Positions 20,792-31,021 are shown, counted from the stretch's first letter. The stretch is 49,498 bases of DNA from Rhodospirillales bacterium (GCA_007695045.1 REEP01000040.1:1-49498); one strand, 5' to 3'. Numbers and translations are program-made. The notes: a model not told the origin generated them from the sequence alone.

Positions 20792-23506
20792 ATGCCGATC
20801 CGGAATCTCAACAAACTGTTCTACCCGCATTCGGTCGCCGTCATCGGCGCGTCCAACCGTGAGGGCGACGCCGGCAATATGGTCATGCACAACCTGCTTC
20901 AGGGCGGGTTCGAAGGGCCGATCATGCCGGTGAGCCACGATCAGCAGGCGGTGGCCGGCGTCCTCGCCTATGATTCCGTGCAAGCCTTGCCCAGGGTGCC
21001 GGACCTCGCCGTACTTTGCACCCCGCCGGAGGACGCCGCCGCAATCGTGCTCGACTTGGGTGGGCGCGGCACCGGGGCGGTGGTGCTGCTGGCCGCAGGC
21101 GTGGCCGCCCACATCCGCTCGACCGCCTGGGGAGAGGCACTGGCAACGGCGCGTCGCTTCGGCATCCGCGTGCTTGGACCCAACTGCATGGGCGTGATGG
21201 TGCCGCACATCGGCCTCAACGCCAGCCTGTCTCACGTGCCTGCCATGACCGGCAGCATGGCCTTCGTCTCGCAGTCCTCGGTCATGTCGATGGCGGTGCT
21301 GGACTGGGCCCGGCAGAGGGACATCGGCTTCTCCCATTTCGTGTCGGTGGGGGAGGCCGCCGACATCGATTTCGGCGATGCGCTCGATTTTCTCGGCAGC
21401 GACGCGATGACGCGCGCAATCCTCCTGTACATCGAGGCGGTGCACCAGGGCCGCTCGTTCATGTCGGCCGGCCGCGGCGCCAGCCGCAACAAGCCGGTGC
21501 TGGTGATCAAGGGTGGACGGGTCAGCGAGGGGCAGCGCCTGGCGCAACTGAGGACCGGGCTCGCCACCGGTGCGGACGATGTATATGACGCCGCCATCCG
21601 CCGTGCCGGCATGTTGCGGGTGTTCAGCTTCGGGGAACTGTTCGCCGCGGTGGAGACTCTGGGCCGGGCAACGCCGCTGCGTGGCGACCGTCTCGCGGTG
21701 CTGGCCAACGGCTACGGCGTCGCCATCATGGCGGCGGATACCCTGGTAGGCAAAGACGGCCACTTGGCGCGGCTTTCGCCCGATACCGAACAGGCTCTGA
21801 CCGCGGCCCTGGCCGGAGGCTTTCCCGGCGGCAACCCCGTCAGCCTGGCCACCGATGCGCCGCCCGAAGCATACGCCGAGGCGGCGCGCATCCTGCTCAA
21901 TGCGGCCGAGGTGGACGCGGTCATGGTGCTGCATGTGCCCACCGCCATGGCCTCGAGCACCGCGGCGGCGGAGGCGGTTATCCGGGCCTGCAAGACCAGC
22001 AAGGGCACGGTCCTGACCAGTTGGCTGGGTGGCGAGAGCGTGGCTCCGGCACGCCGCCGCTTCGCCGAAGCGGCGATCCCTACGTATGACACCCCGACCC
22101 AGGCCATCGATGCCTTCATGCACATGGTGCGGTTCCGCCGCAATCAGGAGATGTTGATGGAAACACCGGTGTCGATGCCGGAAGACTTCACGGTGGACAC
22201 GGCCGCGGCCAGACGGGTGGTGGATGAAGCACTCGCGGCTGCTGCGGGTGGTGCGGGCACCGACACAGGCCAGGAGGGCCACCCCGGTGCTGTCCTGGAC
22301 GAAACGGCGAGCGATGCCGTGCTTCGCGCCTACCGCATCCCGACCACCGGCGCCCATGTGGCGGCTTCGCCGGATGAAGCGGTTGCCATCGCATGCCAGC
22401 ACGGCTTCCCGGTGGATATCACACTGACTGGTGGGCCATCATCAGATGATCCCTCGGGGGCAGGCCGCACCATCCCGGCCAATACGCCGGACGCGGTGAG
22501 CGCAGCTGTCAAGGTGCTGCTGGGGGAGAGCCGGTCCCGTGACCCCGATGGCGGGGATGACGCGGTGCTGATCAAGCCGCTGCCGCTCACCCATACGACC
22601 CGGGAGGTACGGCTTGAGATCACCACCGATCCCGTGTTCGGCCCGGTTCTGGTGGTGGGGCAGGGCGGGCCGGCCGCGGACGTGCTGGGTGATCGTGCCG
22701 TTACCTTGCCGCCCCTCAATTCGACTCTGGCCTGGGAAGTCGTGCGTCGGACACGGATCGCGCGCGCGCTTGAGGTGGACCGGGACGGTATGCCCGCCGG
22801 CAACCTGGACGCCCTGATCCTTACCCTGGTCAAGCTGTCGCAACTCCTCGTCGATATCCCCGAGATCATCTCGCTGGACATCAACCCGTTGCTGGTCGAC
22901 GACAAGGGCGTCTTTGCCACCGAGACCCGGATCAGGCTGGCTCCGGCCTGGGCCCATCCGGAACGGCGCCTTGCCATCCGCCCCTACCCCAAGGAACTGG
23001 AAGAAACTTTCCGGCTGCGCTCCGGCCAGGACGTGCTGCTTCGTCCGATCCGCCCGGAAGACGAGCCGGAGCATTACGAGTTCCTGTCCAAGGTGTCGCT
23101 GGAAGACATCCGGTTCCGCTTCTTCGGCCTGGTGCGCCGACTGCCCCATACCGCGATGGCTCGCCTGACCCAGATCGACTATGACCGCGAGATGGCGTTC
23201 ATTGCCACCGCTCCGCGCGCCGACAGGCAGGGAACCGAGACGCTTGGCGTCGTCCGCACCATCACCGATCCCAACAACGAACTGGCCGAGTATGCCATCC
23301 TGGTGCGCTCCGACCTCAAGGGGCAGACGCTGGGCTGGAAGCTGATGGAAAAGATGATCGCCTACTGCCGCAGCCGCGGCACCCGCCAGATCGTGGGTCA
23401 GGTGCTGCGCGACAACAACCGCATGCTGCGCTTGGTGGAAAGCCTGGGGTTCACCGCCCGCCCTATCCCGGGGGAGGACGTCATGGAAGTCGTGCTGCAG
23501 CTGTGA
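20792..23506 (+). CDS. Pat-type protein lysine acetyltransferase (acyl-CoA synthetase-like + GNAT)
   Basis: A 904-residue protein. Residues 1-470 are an ADP-forming acetyl-CoA synthetase-like CoA-binding module (YPHSVAVIGAS, GPNCMGVM, GGNPVSL). Residues 505-730 are an ATP-grasp-like part (DINPLLVDDKGV), and about 745-904 form a GNAT acetyltransferase domain (RPIRPEDEPEHYEF, then DNNRMLRLVESLGF). This is the PatZ/YfiQ layout that acetylates lysines of AMP-forming acyl-CoA synthetases to shut them off. A Gly/Asp/Thr-rich linker lies near 487-500. ATG 20792 matches the family N terminus. The upstream 265 bp hold nothing obvious. Confidence 0.88.
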   Translation: MPIRNLNKLFYPHSVAVIGASNREGDAGNMVMHNLLQGGFEGPIMPVSHDQQAVAGVLAYDSVQALPRVPDLAVLCTPPEDAAAIVLDLGGRGTGAVVLLAAGVAAHIRSTAWGEALATARRFGIRVLGPNCMGVMVPHIGLNASLSHVPAMTGSMAFVSQSSVMSMAVLDWARQRDIGFSHFVSVGEAADIDFGDALDFLGSDAMTRAILLYIEAVHQGRSFMSAGRGASRNKPVLVIKGGRVSEGQRLAQLRTGLATGADDVYDAAIRRAGMLRVFSFGELFAAVETLGRATPLRGDRLAVLANGYGVAIMAADTLVGKDGHLARLSPDTEQALTAALAGGFPGGNPVSLATDAPPEAYAEAARILLNAAEVDAVMVLHVPTAMASSTAAAEAVIRACKTSKGTVLTSWLGGESVAPARRRFAEAAIPTYDTPTQAIDAFMHMVRFRRNQEMLMETPVSMPEDFTVDTAAARRVVDEALAAAAGGAGTDTGQEGHPGAVLDETASDAVLRAYRIPTTGAHVAASPDEAVAIACQHGFPVDITLTGGPSSDDPSGAGRTIPANTPDAVSAAVKVLLGESRSRDPDGGDDAVLIKPLPLTHTTREVRLEITTDPVFGPVLVVGQGGPAADVLGDRAVTLPPLNSTLAWEVVRRTRIARALEVDRDGMPAGNLDALILTLVKLSQLLVDIPEIISLDINPLLVDDKGVFATETRIRLAPAWAHPERRLAIRPYPKELEETFRLRSGQDVLLRPIRPEDEPEHYEFLSKVSLEDIRFRFFGLVRRLPHTAMARLTQIDYDREMAFIATAPRADRQGTETLGVVRTITDPNNELAEYAILVRSDLKGQTLGWKLMEKMIAYCRSRGTRQIVGQVLRDNNRMLRLVESLGFTARPIPGEDVMEVVLQL

Positions 23507-23532
23507 CGGGAAGCGGCCGCTGCCGACAGCGC

Positions 23533-24474
23533 TTATGCGAACAGGCGGGACGGTGCGCGGCTGTCTAGCCGGCCGAAGCCCAGCCGCCGGGCCGTTTCGA
23601 AGGCTTCCGACAGTTCCCCGGCGGTGGGGCGCCTGGCCAGTTCGGCATGGGCAGCGGCCCGGTAGCAGGGTCGATACTGGTCCATGATATTGAGGTAGGT
23701 GTTGAGGGAGATGTCTTCGGCAAGGAACTTCAAGGTTTCGGCTGTCCCGGCGAGGCCGTTGGGCAGAACCAGGTGGCGCACCAGCAGCCCGCGCACGGCG
23801 ACGCCGTGATCGTCCAGGACGAGATCCCCGACCTGCCGATGCATTTCCTTGACCGCTGCCCGGTTGACCCGGGCGTAGTCGTGCACCTTGGAATGCTTGC
23901 GGGCGATATCGGGGTCCGCGTACTTCACGTCCGGCATGTAGATGTCGATCACGCCGTCCAGCAGCGCCAGCGCCTCCGGACTGTCGAAGCCGCTGCTGTT
24001 GTAGACCAAGGGTAGTCTCAGTCCCCGGTCGGCGGCGATCGGCAGGGCCTGAAGGACCTGCGCCACGACATGGCTCGGACTGACCATGTTGATATTGTGG
24101 CAGCCTTGGCGCTGCAGCGACAGCATGAGATCGGCGAGTTCATCGGCACTGACCTCGCGTCCGTCGCCCTGCCAGCTGATTTCCCAATTCTGGCAATAGA
24201 TGCAGCGCATGTTGCACCAGGCGAAGAAGATGGTGCCGGAACCGCGGCTGCCGCTGATCGGGTCTTCCTCCCCGAAATGGGGGCCCGCGGAAGCTACCTC
24301 TGCCCGGACACTGGTGCGGCAGGCGGCGCCGGCGACGCTGGCCTGTCGGTCGACCCGGCAATAGCGGGCGCACAGGTCGCAGTGGCTGAGATGCGCCGCC
24401 GCCGCATGGGCCCGCTCAACCAGGCCGCCGGCTGCGTGCAGAAGCAGGTAGCGGGGAGCCGTGTGGTCACTCAT
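23533..24474 (-). CDS. PflA/AmmeMemoRadiSam-like radical SAM protein
   Basis: A 313-residue radical SAM protein. The cluster cysteines are C87, C91 and C94 in CNMRCIYC (CX3CX2C). An N-terminal cysteine cluster (C32, C35, C39, C52 in HCDLCARYCRVDR and ACR) resembles the COG1313-type group. Such proteins are annotated as pyruvate formate-lyase activating enzyme-like, but no glycyl-radical partner is nearby, so the substrate is unknown. ATG 24474 follows GGAGGACGAC. It lies 21 bp after the adenylate cyclase gene on the same strand. Confidence 0.87.
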   Translation of the reverse strand: MSDHTAPRYLLLHAAGGLVERAHAAAAHLSHCDLCARYCRVDRQASVAGAACRTSVRAEVASAGPHFGEEDPISGSRGSGTIFFAWCNMRCIYCQNWEISWQGDGREVSADELADLMLSLQRQGCHNINMVSPSHVVAQVLQALPIAADRGLRLPLVYNSSGFDSPEALALLDGVIDIYMPDVKYADPDIARKHSKVHDYARVNRAAVKEMHRQVGDLVLDDHGVAVRGLLVRHLVLPNGLAGTAETLKFLAEDISLNTYLNIMDQYRPCYRAAAHAELARRPTAGELSEAFETARRLGFGRLDSRAPSRLFA

Positions 24475-24495
24475 GTCGTCCTCCGATGGACCTCG

Positions 24496-26775
24496 TCATT
24501 TGCTTTCCGCCTCGAACGTGCCGTCCCAGCCGGCGGGTGGCGGGTTTGCCTGGTACCGGTCAAGGCGACGCTCATAGACGTCGTAGAGCCCGCCGAGGGT
24601 GAAGCCGTTGACCCGGTCGCGGCACGCCGAAAGCGCCGTCCGGGCATCGACCCAGGCGGCCGCCCGGAACGCGGCCAGCATGCGCCCGTGTGCCGCCACC
24701 AGCACGACGAACTCGTTGCCGGCCGCGACATCCTCGTCGCCCAGTACAGTGTAGATTCGCACAGCTTCCTGCCGTCCCTTGACCCGGATCCGATCCAGTT
24801 CGAGCATAGCCAGTTGCGGGGCGAAGGAGCGGGTATTCTCGCCGACGATGATGCCGACGCCGTATGCCTTGGACTGGCCTTCCAGCCGGGACGCGAGGTT
24901 CACGTCATCGCCCAGCACGGTATAATCGAAACGCTGGTCGGAGCCCATATTGCCCACCACCACCGCACCGGAATTGACGCCGATCCCCACAGTCAACGGC
25001 GTGAAGGGCCGACCGTCCGCAGCGGCTGTCGCCGCCAACTCGCGGTTGAGCGGGCCCATCGCCGCCTGCATTTCCCACGCGGCAAGGCAGGCATGGCGGG
25101 CATGTTCCGCGTCATCCAAAGGGGCGTTCCAGAACGCCATGATGCAGTCGCCCATGTATTTGTCGACCGTGCCGCCACGGCGCATCACGATCTCGGTCAG
25201 CGGCGTCAGCAGGCGGTTGATCAGGCGGGTGAGGCCGGTCGGATCGTCCTTGTAGCTTTCAGAGAGACTGGTGAAGCCGCGCACATCGCAAAACAGGATC
25301 GACACCGTCCGGGTCTCGCCACCCAAAGCGAGCCGGCTCGGGTCTTCAGCCAAGCGCTCCACCATCGCCGGGGACAGGTAATACTGGAACGCGGTCCGCA
25401 CCCGCTGCCGGCTGGCCTGTTCCCTAGTGTATCCGGCGTAGGTCAGGAAGGTGTAGAGCAACAGCATCGCAAGAATTGCATAGCTGACATCCACCAGGAT
25501 CCGATGTTCGCTGAACAGCAGCCACGCCGTGCCCGCCGCTCCGGCAGCCACGCTCAGAAACAGCGCCAACGTCCATCCCGCCCCCAGCTTCGGCGCCAGC
25601 CAGATCAGCAGCAGGCCGCCGCCCAGCAGCAACGTCAGTTCGGCGCCGATCATGTAGTTGGGGCGGGCGAGGAAGGTGCCGGTGGCTGCGTTCTCGATGA
25701 TCTGGGCATGGACTTCCACGCCCGGCATGGCGCGTTCCACCGGGGTCGGCCGGATGTCATGGAGGCCGAAGGCGGAGGTGCCGATCAGGGTGATCTTGCC
25801 CTTCAGCATCGCCGGATCCGCGGTGCCCGCGAGCACGTCGGCGGCGGCGACATACTTTCCGGGGTCGCGCCGAGCGAAGTAGGGCCAGATGCGGCCATGG
25901 CCGTCGGTCGGGATGACGAACCCGGGGGCCACGGCGACACCGCGAAGCCCGGCGCGATCCAGGGTAACCACCGACACCGGCCGGTCGAACGCGAGGCGGA
26001 GCAACTCCACGGCGAGCGATGGAAACAACGTTCCCGCGTGGGCGAGCACGGCCGGCACCCGGCGCACCAGTCCATCCGGTTCCGGATACAGCGATACGAA
26101 GCCGTGACCGGCCGCGGCAGCCTCGAGCATCGCCACATTGCGGATCAGTCCCGGTGCGACGATGGCCGTCGCGGACGGCTTCGGCGCATCTGTGGTCCGC
26201 CGGACCGCGACGGTGGACTTGAGCGGCGGGTTCGGTTGCGCGTGAGCGGCGATGGGCTGCGCCACCCGCCCGAGCACGACCCGACGACCGCCAATGGCCG
26301 TGGCGAACACCGCATCATTGCTCGGGAGGCTGAGCAATAGGCGTCGTGTCTCGCTGTCCAACCCCTGCAGCATGCCGGCCAAGGTTGCCGGATTGACCCG
26401 GTCCGGCTCCGGAAACACCATGTCGAACCCGACCACCACCGCACCGGCGGCGAACAGCGCCTCAACCAAGTCCGCCAGCACAGTGCGCGGCCACGGCCAT
26501 TGCCCCAGCCTGGCCAGACTGGCCTCGTCGATGTCGACAATGGTGACCGGGCGTACCGTTACGATGCGCGGGCGGATATCCTGGAACAGGTCGAACACCT
26601 TGACCCGAAGGATCTCCACCGGTCGCGGTTCGGCAGCGTAGACAGCCATCATGAGCATCAGGAGCCCGAGCGCCGCCAGGCGATCCAGGCCGAAGCGGCG
26701 GAGCGGTGAAAGTATCCGCCGGCGGCCGCTGGCCAGCCCGGCCGGCGCCATCCGGGAGGTGGAGGGGGGCGGCAT
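24496..26775 (-). CDS. CHASE2-sensor class III adenylate/guanylate cyclase
   Basis: A 759-residue membrane enzyme. After one N-terminal membrane helix (32-48), residues 50-370 form an extracytoplasmic CHASE2 sensor. Three membrane helices follow at about 373-395, 400-420 and 428-447. The catalytic domain starts near 485: metal aspartates D497 (FCDVRGFTSL) and D543 (KYMGDCIMAFW), with Asn and Arg of VNLASRLE as transition-state residues. All key positions are present, so activity is expected; the lysine of VDKYMGD points to ATP over GTP. The ligand of CHASE2 domains is unknown. It is divergent from a type I secretion operon. Confidence 0.92.
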   Translation of the reverse strand: MPPPSTSRMAPAGLASGRRRILSPLRRFGLDRLAALGLLMLMMAVYAAEPRPVEILRVKVFDLFQDIRPRIVTVRPVTIVDIDEASLARLGQWPWPRTVLADLVEALFAAGAVVVGFDMVFPEPDRVNPATLAGMLQGLDSETRRLLLSLPSNDAVFATAIGGRRVVLGRVAQPIAAHAQPNPPLKSTVAVRRTTDAPKPSATAIVAPGLIRNVAMLEAAAAGHGFVSLYPEPDGLVRRVPAVLAHAGTLFPSLAVELLRLAFDRPVSVVTLDRAGLRGVAVAPGFVIPTDGHGRIWPYFARRDPGKYVAAADVLAGTADPAMLKGKITLIGTSAFGLHDIRPTPVERAMPGVEVHAQIIENAATGTFLARPNYMIGAELTLLLGGGLLLIWLAPKLGAGWTLALFLSVAAGAAGTAWLLFSEHRILVDVSYAILAMLLLYTFLTYAGYTREQASRQRVRTAFQYYLSPAMVERLAEDPSRLALGGETRTVSILFCDVRGFTSLSESYKDDPTGLTRLINRLLTPLTEIVMRRGGTVDKYMGDCIMAFWNAPLDDAEHARHACLAAWEMQAAMGPLNRELAATAAADGRPFTPLTVGIGVNSGAVVVGNMGSDQRFDYTVLGDDVNLASRLEGQSKAYGVGIIVGENTRSFAPQLAMLELDRIRVKGRQEAVRIYTVLGDEDVAAGNEFVVLVAAHGRMLAAFRAAAWVDARTALSACRDRVNGFTLGGLYDVYERRLDRYQANPPPAGWDGTFEAESK

Positions 26776-26872
26776 CAGTGACCGTCGCCGGACGCCCCCA
26801 GGGCGACCGCCGGAACGACTCCCGGGCCGTGGGCCAACCGGGTGAGCGCCGTGGTGGTTTCACTACTCATGC

Positions 26873-26901
26873 TGGAGAAAATCCTCGAACAACAGTATAA
26901 G
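26873..26901 (+). promoter_or_regulatory. Candidate promoter for the secretion ABC/HlyD operon
   Basis: TGGAGA (26873-26878), a 17-bp spacer, then TATAAG (26896-26901). The predicted transcript start near 26908 is only about 2 bases before the ATG at 26910, and there is no ribosome site, so the first gene may be leaderless. Confidence 0.4.
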
Positions 26902-26909
26902 ATGCGGCC

Positions 26910-28763
26910 ATGAACCCGTCGTCGTCCCGTGCCTGGCTCCGTCCCTTTCTCGCGTCGCTGGCGCCGACGTTCCGCGAGGTGCTGCTGATCTCGCTGTTCA
27001 TCAACCTGGCGGCGCTGGCGGTGCCGGTGTTCGTCCTGCAGGTGTATGACCGGGTCGTGTTCCATGCGGGTCTCAGTACCCTCCAGGGTCTGGTCATCGG
27101 CATGACTGTTGTCCTGGTGTTCGATTATGTCCTGCGCCAGGGGCGCGCCCGCATCATGCAGACCGTGGCCGCCCGTGCCGATATCACCGTGGGGCGCCGG
27201 CTGTTCGACAAGCTCACGGCCTTGTCCTTGCGCGTTCTTGAACGTCAGCCGATGGCCTCGTGGCAGCAGTTGTTTCGCGATGCCGACGTGGTGCGCAACA
27301 CCGTGTCCGGCGCGTCGGCGATTCTGATCACCGATCTGCCGTTCGTCATCCTGTTTCTTGGCTTGGCTTTCCTGATCGCCCCGCCGGTCGCCTGGATCCT
27401 GCTGCTGGTCCTGCCGCTGTTCGTTCTGGTGGCATGGCGGTCGGGCCAGGTGATGGCCGTGGCCAACCGCGCCGAGCGTGATGCCACGGTCTCCCGCGAT
27501 CGCTTGGTGGCGGAAATGATTGCCGGGCGGACCACCATCAAGGCACTGGCGCTGGACCGTTCGCTCCGTCCCGTGTGGGAAGATCGCCATGCCGAGACCA
27601 TTGAACGGGCCATCGGTCGCGGCGCCCGGATGGATGGCTATTGCAACCTCGGCACCACGCTCACCATGCTGACGACGGTGGCCCTCACCAGCGCCGGCGC
27701 CGTCGCCATCATCCATCACCAGATGACCATCGGCGCTCTGATCGCAGTCAACATCCTGGCCGGCCGGCTGGTCGGTCCGCTGACCCAACTGGTGGGGATG
27801 TGGCGCACCTATGCCGCCTTCGGCGATGCCGTTGACCGCCTGGGCCGCACCTTCGCCCTGCCTTCGGACCGGCAGGAAAGCACCATCACCCTCGACCGTC
27901 CGGCCGGAAAGATCGTCGTTGAGGGCGTCACCTTTCGCTATGCCCCGGAAACGAGGCCGGCCATCGACGGCATCAGCGTGACCATCGACACGCCCGGGAT
28001 GACGGCCCTGGTGGGGGCCAACGGCAGCGGCAAGACCACCCTGCTCAAGCTGATGCAGGCCTTGTATGAGCCGGACCAGGGCCGGGTGCTGCTGGATGGG
28101 CTCGACATCGCTCAGCTGTCGCGATCGCAACTGGCGGGCTGGATCGGCTACGTGCCGCAGGAATGCGTCCTGTTCGCCGGCAGCCTCAAGGACAACATCG
28201 CCCATCGCCATGCCGGCGCCGACGATACCGAGGTGATCGCGGCTGCGCAGGCCGCCGATGCCCACGGCTTCATCGTCGATCTGCCGGACGGCTACGCCAC
28301 CGACGTGGGCGAGGCCGGGATGCGGTTCTCGGCCGGGCAGCGCCAGCGTATCGCCATTGCGCGGGCGTTGTTGGGCGATCCGCCGGTGCTGCTGCTGGAC
28401 GAACCGTCGGCCAACCTGGACCGACAGGCGGAGTACGAGCTGAGACGCACCCTGGCCCGGCTGGCGAGTGAGCGTACCGTGGTCGTCGTCACCCATAGTC
28501 CGGTCCTGCTGTCGGCGTGCACCGGCCTGATCGCTCTGGACGCCGGAACGGTGGCCGCAGCCGGGCCGGCGCAGGCGATCCTGCCTCGCCTGTTCGGCGG
28601 CGGGCGCACGGATGTCCGACCCGGCTCCTCGCCGGCAGCGGCGCCGGCTGCGTCGTCGGCGGCGGCGCCGGCAAGCGCTGCGGCTGCGTCGGGCGTGGCA
28701 CCGGGCGTGGCACCGGGTGCGCCAACCCTGGCGCCGGCGCAGCGTGTGGAGACGGCGTCGTGA
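26910..28763 (+). CDS. Type I secretion ABC exporter (permease-ATPase)
   Basis: A 617-residue half transporter. Five to six membrane helices fill residues 20-310. The nucleotide-binding domain has Walker [10 protein letters not shown] (369-377), a variant signature FSAGQ (473-477, usually LSGGQ) and Walker B LLLDEP (494-499). There is no N-terminal C39 peptidase or C39-like domain, as in PrtD-type exporters. The C terminus from about 570 is an Ala/Pro-rich tail with a duplicated [11 protein letters not shown]-like segment. It should pair with the HlyD protein that follows, whose GTG overlaps this stop codon. No outer-membrane TolC gene or obvious RTX substrate is in the window. Confidence 0.92.
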   Translation: MNPSSSRAWLRPFLASLAPTFREVLLISLFINLAALAVPVFVLQVYDRVVFHAGLSTLQGLVIGMTVVLVFDYVLRQGRARIMQTVAARADITVGRRLFDKLTALSLRVLERQPMASWQQLFRDADVVRNTVSGASAILITDLPFVILFLGLAFLIAPPVAWILLLVLPLFVLVAWRSGQVMAVANRAERDATVSRDRLVAEMIAGRTTIKALALDRSLRPVWEDRHAETIERAIGRGARMDGYCNLGTTLTMLTTVALTSAGAVAIIHHQMTIGALIAVNILAGRLVGPLTQLVGMWRTYAAFGDAVDRLGRTFALPSDRQESTITLDRPAGKIVVEGVTFRYAPETRPAIDGISVTIDTPGMTALVGANGSGKTTLLKLMQALYEPDQGRVLLDGLDIAQLSRSQLAGWIGYVPQECVLFAGSLKDNIAHRHAGADDTEVIAAAQAADAHGFIVDLPDGYATDVGEAGMRFSAGQRQRIAIARALLGDPPVLLLDEPSANLDRQAEYELRRTLARLASERTVVVVTHSPVLLSACTGLIALDAGTVAAAGPAQAILPRLFGGGRTDVRPGSSPAAAPAASSAAAPASAAAASGVAPGVAPGAPTLAPAQRVETAS

Positions 28764-30049
28764 ACCGACTGGACCGAATTCTGATCGATCATCCGCTGCC
28801 CACTTGGCGCCCGGTGGTGTGGGGCGCCATGGCGTTCTTAGCCGCGTTCCTGGTCTGGGCTGTCTTCGCGGAACTGGATCAGGTGGCGGTGGCCCCGGGC
28901 GAGGTGATCCCGCAGAGCCGGGTCAAGGTTGTGCAGCATCTGGAGGGCGGCATCATCGAGGCGATCCATGTCCGCGAGGGCGACCAGGTTCGCGCCGGAC
29001 AGCCGTTGGTGCAGCTGGAACTGGGCGCGGCCAGCCTCAACCGCGATGAACTCACGGCGCGGTTCGATGGCGAGCGGCTGCGGCGTGCCCGCCTGGCGGC
29101 AGAAGTGGGCGGGCTGGAGCTGGTGCTGCCGGTTGATGCCGCGGCGCGACAGCCGGAGCTGGCGCAATCGGAAACCGATGCCTTCGATGCGCGCCGCCGG
29201 GAACTGGCCGCGGCTGAAAGCGTTCTCGCGGCCCAGATTGCCCAAAGGGAGCTTCAGGTCCAGGAACTGGAGGCCCGCCGGCGCACCACCGCCAGCAATC
29301 TGGAACTGGCCCGCGAGCGCCTGGCCCTGTCCGGCTCACTACTGTCCCGCGGGCTGACCGCACGGGTCGAGCACCTGCAGCTGCGTGCGGAGGTGGAGAG
29401 CCTCGAAGGCGAACGGGACGTGCTGGAGCCGGCGATACCGCGGGCCCGGGCCGCGGTAACCGAGGCAAGGGAAAAGCTTCGGGAAACGCGGACGCGCTTC
29501 CGTCGCGAAGCGCAGGAGCAACTGGCCGCGGCCGATCAGAACATCGCCCGGCTGCGCGAAGTGCTTGCCCAGGCCACCCGCCAGGACGTTCGCGCCGAAG
29601 TGCGGAGTCCCATCGACGGTATCGTCAAGAACATCCGCTATGCCACCATCGGCGGGGTCGTCGCGCCGGGCGAGCCGATCATGGAGATCGTGCCCACCGC
29701 CGACCGTCTGGTGGTGGAGGCGAAGCTGAGCCCCACCGACCGCGGCTATGTCGCCGAGGGGCAGCGGGCAGTGGTAAAGGTCTCTGCCTACGACTTCGTG
29801 CGCTATGGCGGACTCGATGGGACCGTAGTGACGGTGGCACCCGATTCCAGCTTGGACCGCAGCGGCATGCCGTCGTTCCGGCTGATCGTGGAGACCGACA
29901 AGACGCACCTCGGCGACAGCGAGGGGTCGCTCCCGATCACGCCGGGGATGCAGGCGACGGTGGACGTACACACCGGCACCGGCAGCGTGCTTCGCTACCT
30001 CATCCGGCCGGTCCTGAAGCTGCGCGACGAGGCGTTCCGCGAACGCTGA
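28760..30049 (+). CDS. HlyD-family membrane fusion protein of type I secretion
   Basis: A 429-residue periplasmic adaptor. One membrane helix lies at about 20-40, then a split lipoyl/barrel-sandwich domain (VVQHLEGGIIEAIHVREGDQV and EVRSPIDGIVKNI), a long coiled coil at about 110-280, and a beta-barrel ending in ...PGMQATVDVHTG. It bridges the ABC exporter to an outer-membrane channel. The GTG start (28760) overlaps the exporter TGA (GTGA), with GGAGA upstream. Confidence 0.92.
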   Translation: MNRLDRILIDHPLPTWRPVVWGAMAFLAAFLVWAVFAELDQVAVAPGEVIPQSRVKVVQHLEGGIIEAIHVREGDQVRAGQPLVQLELGAASLNRDELTARFDGERLRRARLAAEVGGLELVLPVDAAARQPELAQSETDAFDARRRELAAAESVLAAQIAQRELQVQELEARRRTTASNLELARERLALSGSLLSRGLTARVEHLQLRAEVESLEGERDVLEPAIPRARAAVTEAREKLRETRTRFRREAQEQLAAADQNIARLREVLAQATRQDVRAEVRSPIDGIVKNIRYATIGGVVAPGEPIMEIVPTADRLVVEAKLSPTDRGYVAEGQRAVVKVSAYDFVRYGGLDGTVVTVAPDSSLDRSGMPSFRLIVETDKTHLGDSEGSLPITPGMQATVDVHTGTGSVLRYLIRPVLKLRDEAFRER

Positions 30050-30084
30050 CCGGGCTCCGGTTGGCGGTCTGTTCCTCGGACACC

Positions 30085-30906
30085 TCAGGCGATGGGCATC
30101 TGCATGCCTTCCCGGGCGACGATGACCTGATCCCACGCTGCCAACGCCTCGGCGGCCAGCGCATCCATGAACGTGTCATCGTGGTCCGGTTCGTGGTGGA
30201 ACATCGCCATCCGCCTGACCCCGGCGAGGCGGCACAGGCGCACCCCCTCGGTCCAGGTCGAATGTCCCCAGCCGGCATGAGCCGGGAATTCCGCCTCGGT
30301 AAAAGTGCTGTCATAGATCACCAGATCGGCCCCCTCGATGAGTTGGAGGACGTTGGAATCGGCCTGCCCGGGGACGTGCTCCGTGTCGGTGACATAGCAT
30401 ATGGCCTTGCCGGCATGTTCGATCCGGTACCCGGTGGCGCCGTTCGGATGGTTGAGCGGCGCGGAGCGCACCAGGACGTCGGGGAACGGGCGAAACGACT
30501 CGCCGGCTTCGAAGTCGACGAACTCCACGATCGCTTTCATCGCCCTCAACGGCACCGGAAACATCGGCTCCCCCATCTGTAGGGAAAGCGCGTGCTCCAC
30601 GCCGCCCCGGCCCTTGAGATGGCCGGCCATGACATGCAGGTGGCCTTTGGGATTGAACGCCGGTCGAAAGAACGGAAAGCCATCAATGTGGTCCCAGTGG
30701 GTATGGGACAACAGCAGATGTGTGGTCTTGATGTCAGATTTTGTGAATTCCTTGCCAAGGCCGCGAATACCGGTTCCCGCATCCAGAATCAAGCGACGGT
30801 CCCCAACGGCCACCTCGACGCAAGAGGTGTTGCCGCCGTAGCGGACATGCAGCGGCGATGGGCAAGCGATACTGCCGCGAACTCCCCAAAACCGTACGAA
30901 AAACAT
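30085..30906 (-). CDS. Metallo-beta-lactamase-fold hydrolase
   Basis: A 273-residue protein opening MFFVRFWGVRGSIACP and carrying the metal motif HTHWDH (H68, H70, D72, H73), with later ligands in YDSTFTEAEF and MFHHEPDHDD. This is the RNase Z/PhnP-like group often annotated as cyclic-nucleotide phosphodiesterase-like; activity is not proven. A cyclase lies at 24496, but not in the same operon. I use ATG 30906, six bases after GAAAGGG; a GTG directly before it is possible. Confidence 0.87.
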   Translation of the reverse strand: MFFVRFWGVRGSIACPSPLHVRYGGNTSCVEVAVGDRRLILDAGTGIRGLGKEFTKSDIKTTHLLLSHTHWDHIDGFPFFRPAFNPKGHLHVMAGHLKGRGGVEHALSLQMGEPMFPVPLRAMKAIVEFVDFEAGESFRPFPDVLVRSAPLNHPNGATGYRIEHAGKAICYVTDTEHVPGQADSNVLQLIEGADLVIYDSTFTEAEFPAHAGWGHSTWTEGVRLCRLAGVRRMAMFHHEPDHDDTFMDALAAEALAAWDQVIVAREGMQMPIA

Positions 30907-31021
30907 CACGGGCCCTTTCGGCTTGGGCGGTCTCGTTGTGCGCTGGCAGCTGGCAAAGGTTCGCAGCTGCCCATCCCGGCGCGGGCCCGGATGACGACAG
31001 GGTGTTTGTCAATCCGAACCC

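Noticed and set aside
26775-28496. Very long open frame antisense to the type I secretion exporter
   Set aside because: High GC leaves antisense frames open; the translation is rich in His, Gly, Arg and Gln with no domain. The sense gene has all ABC motifs.
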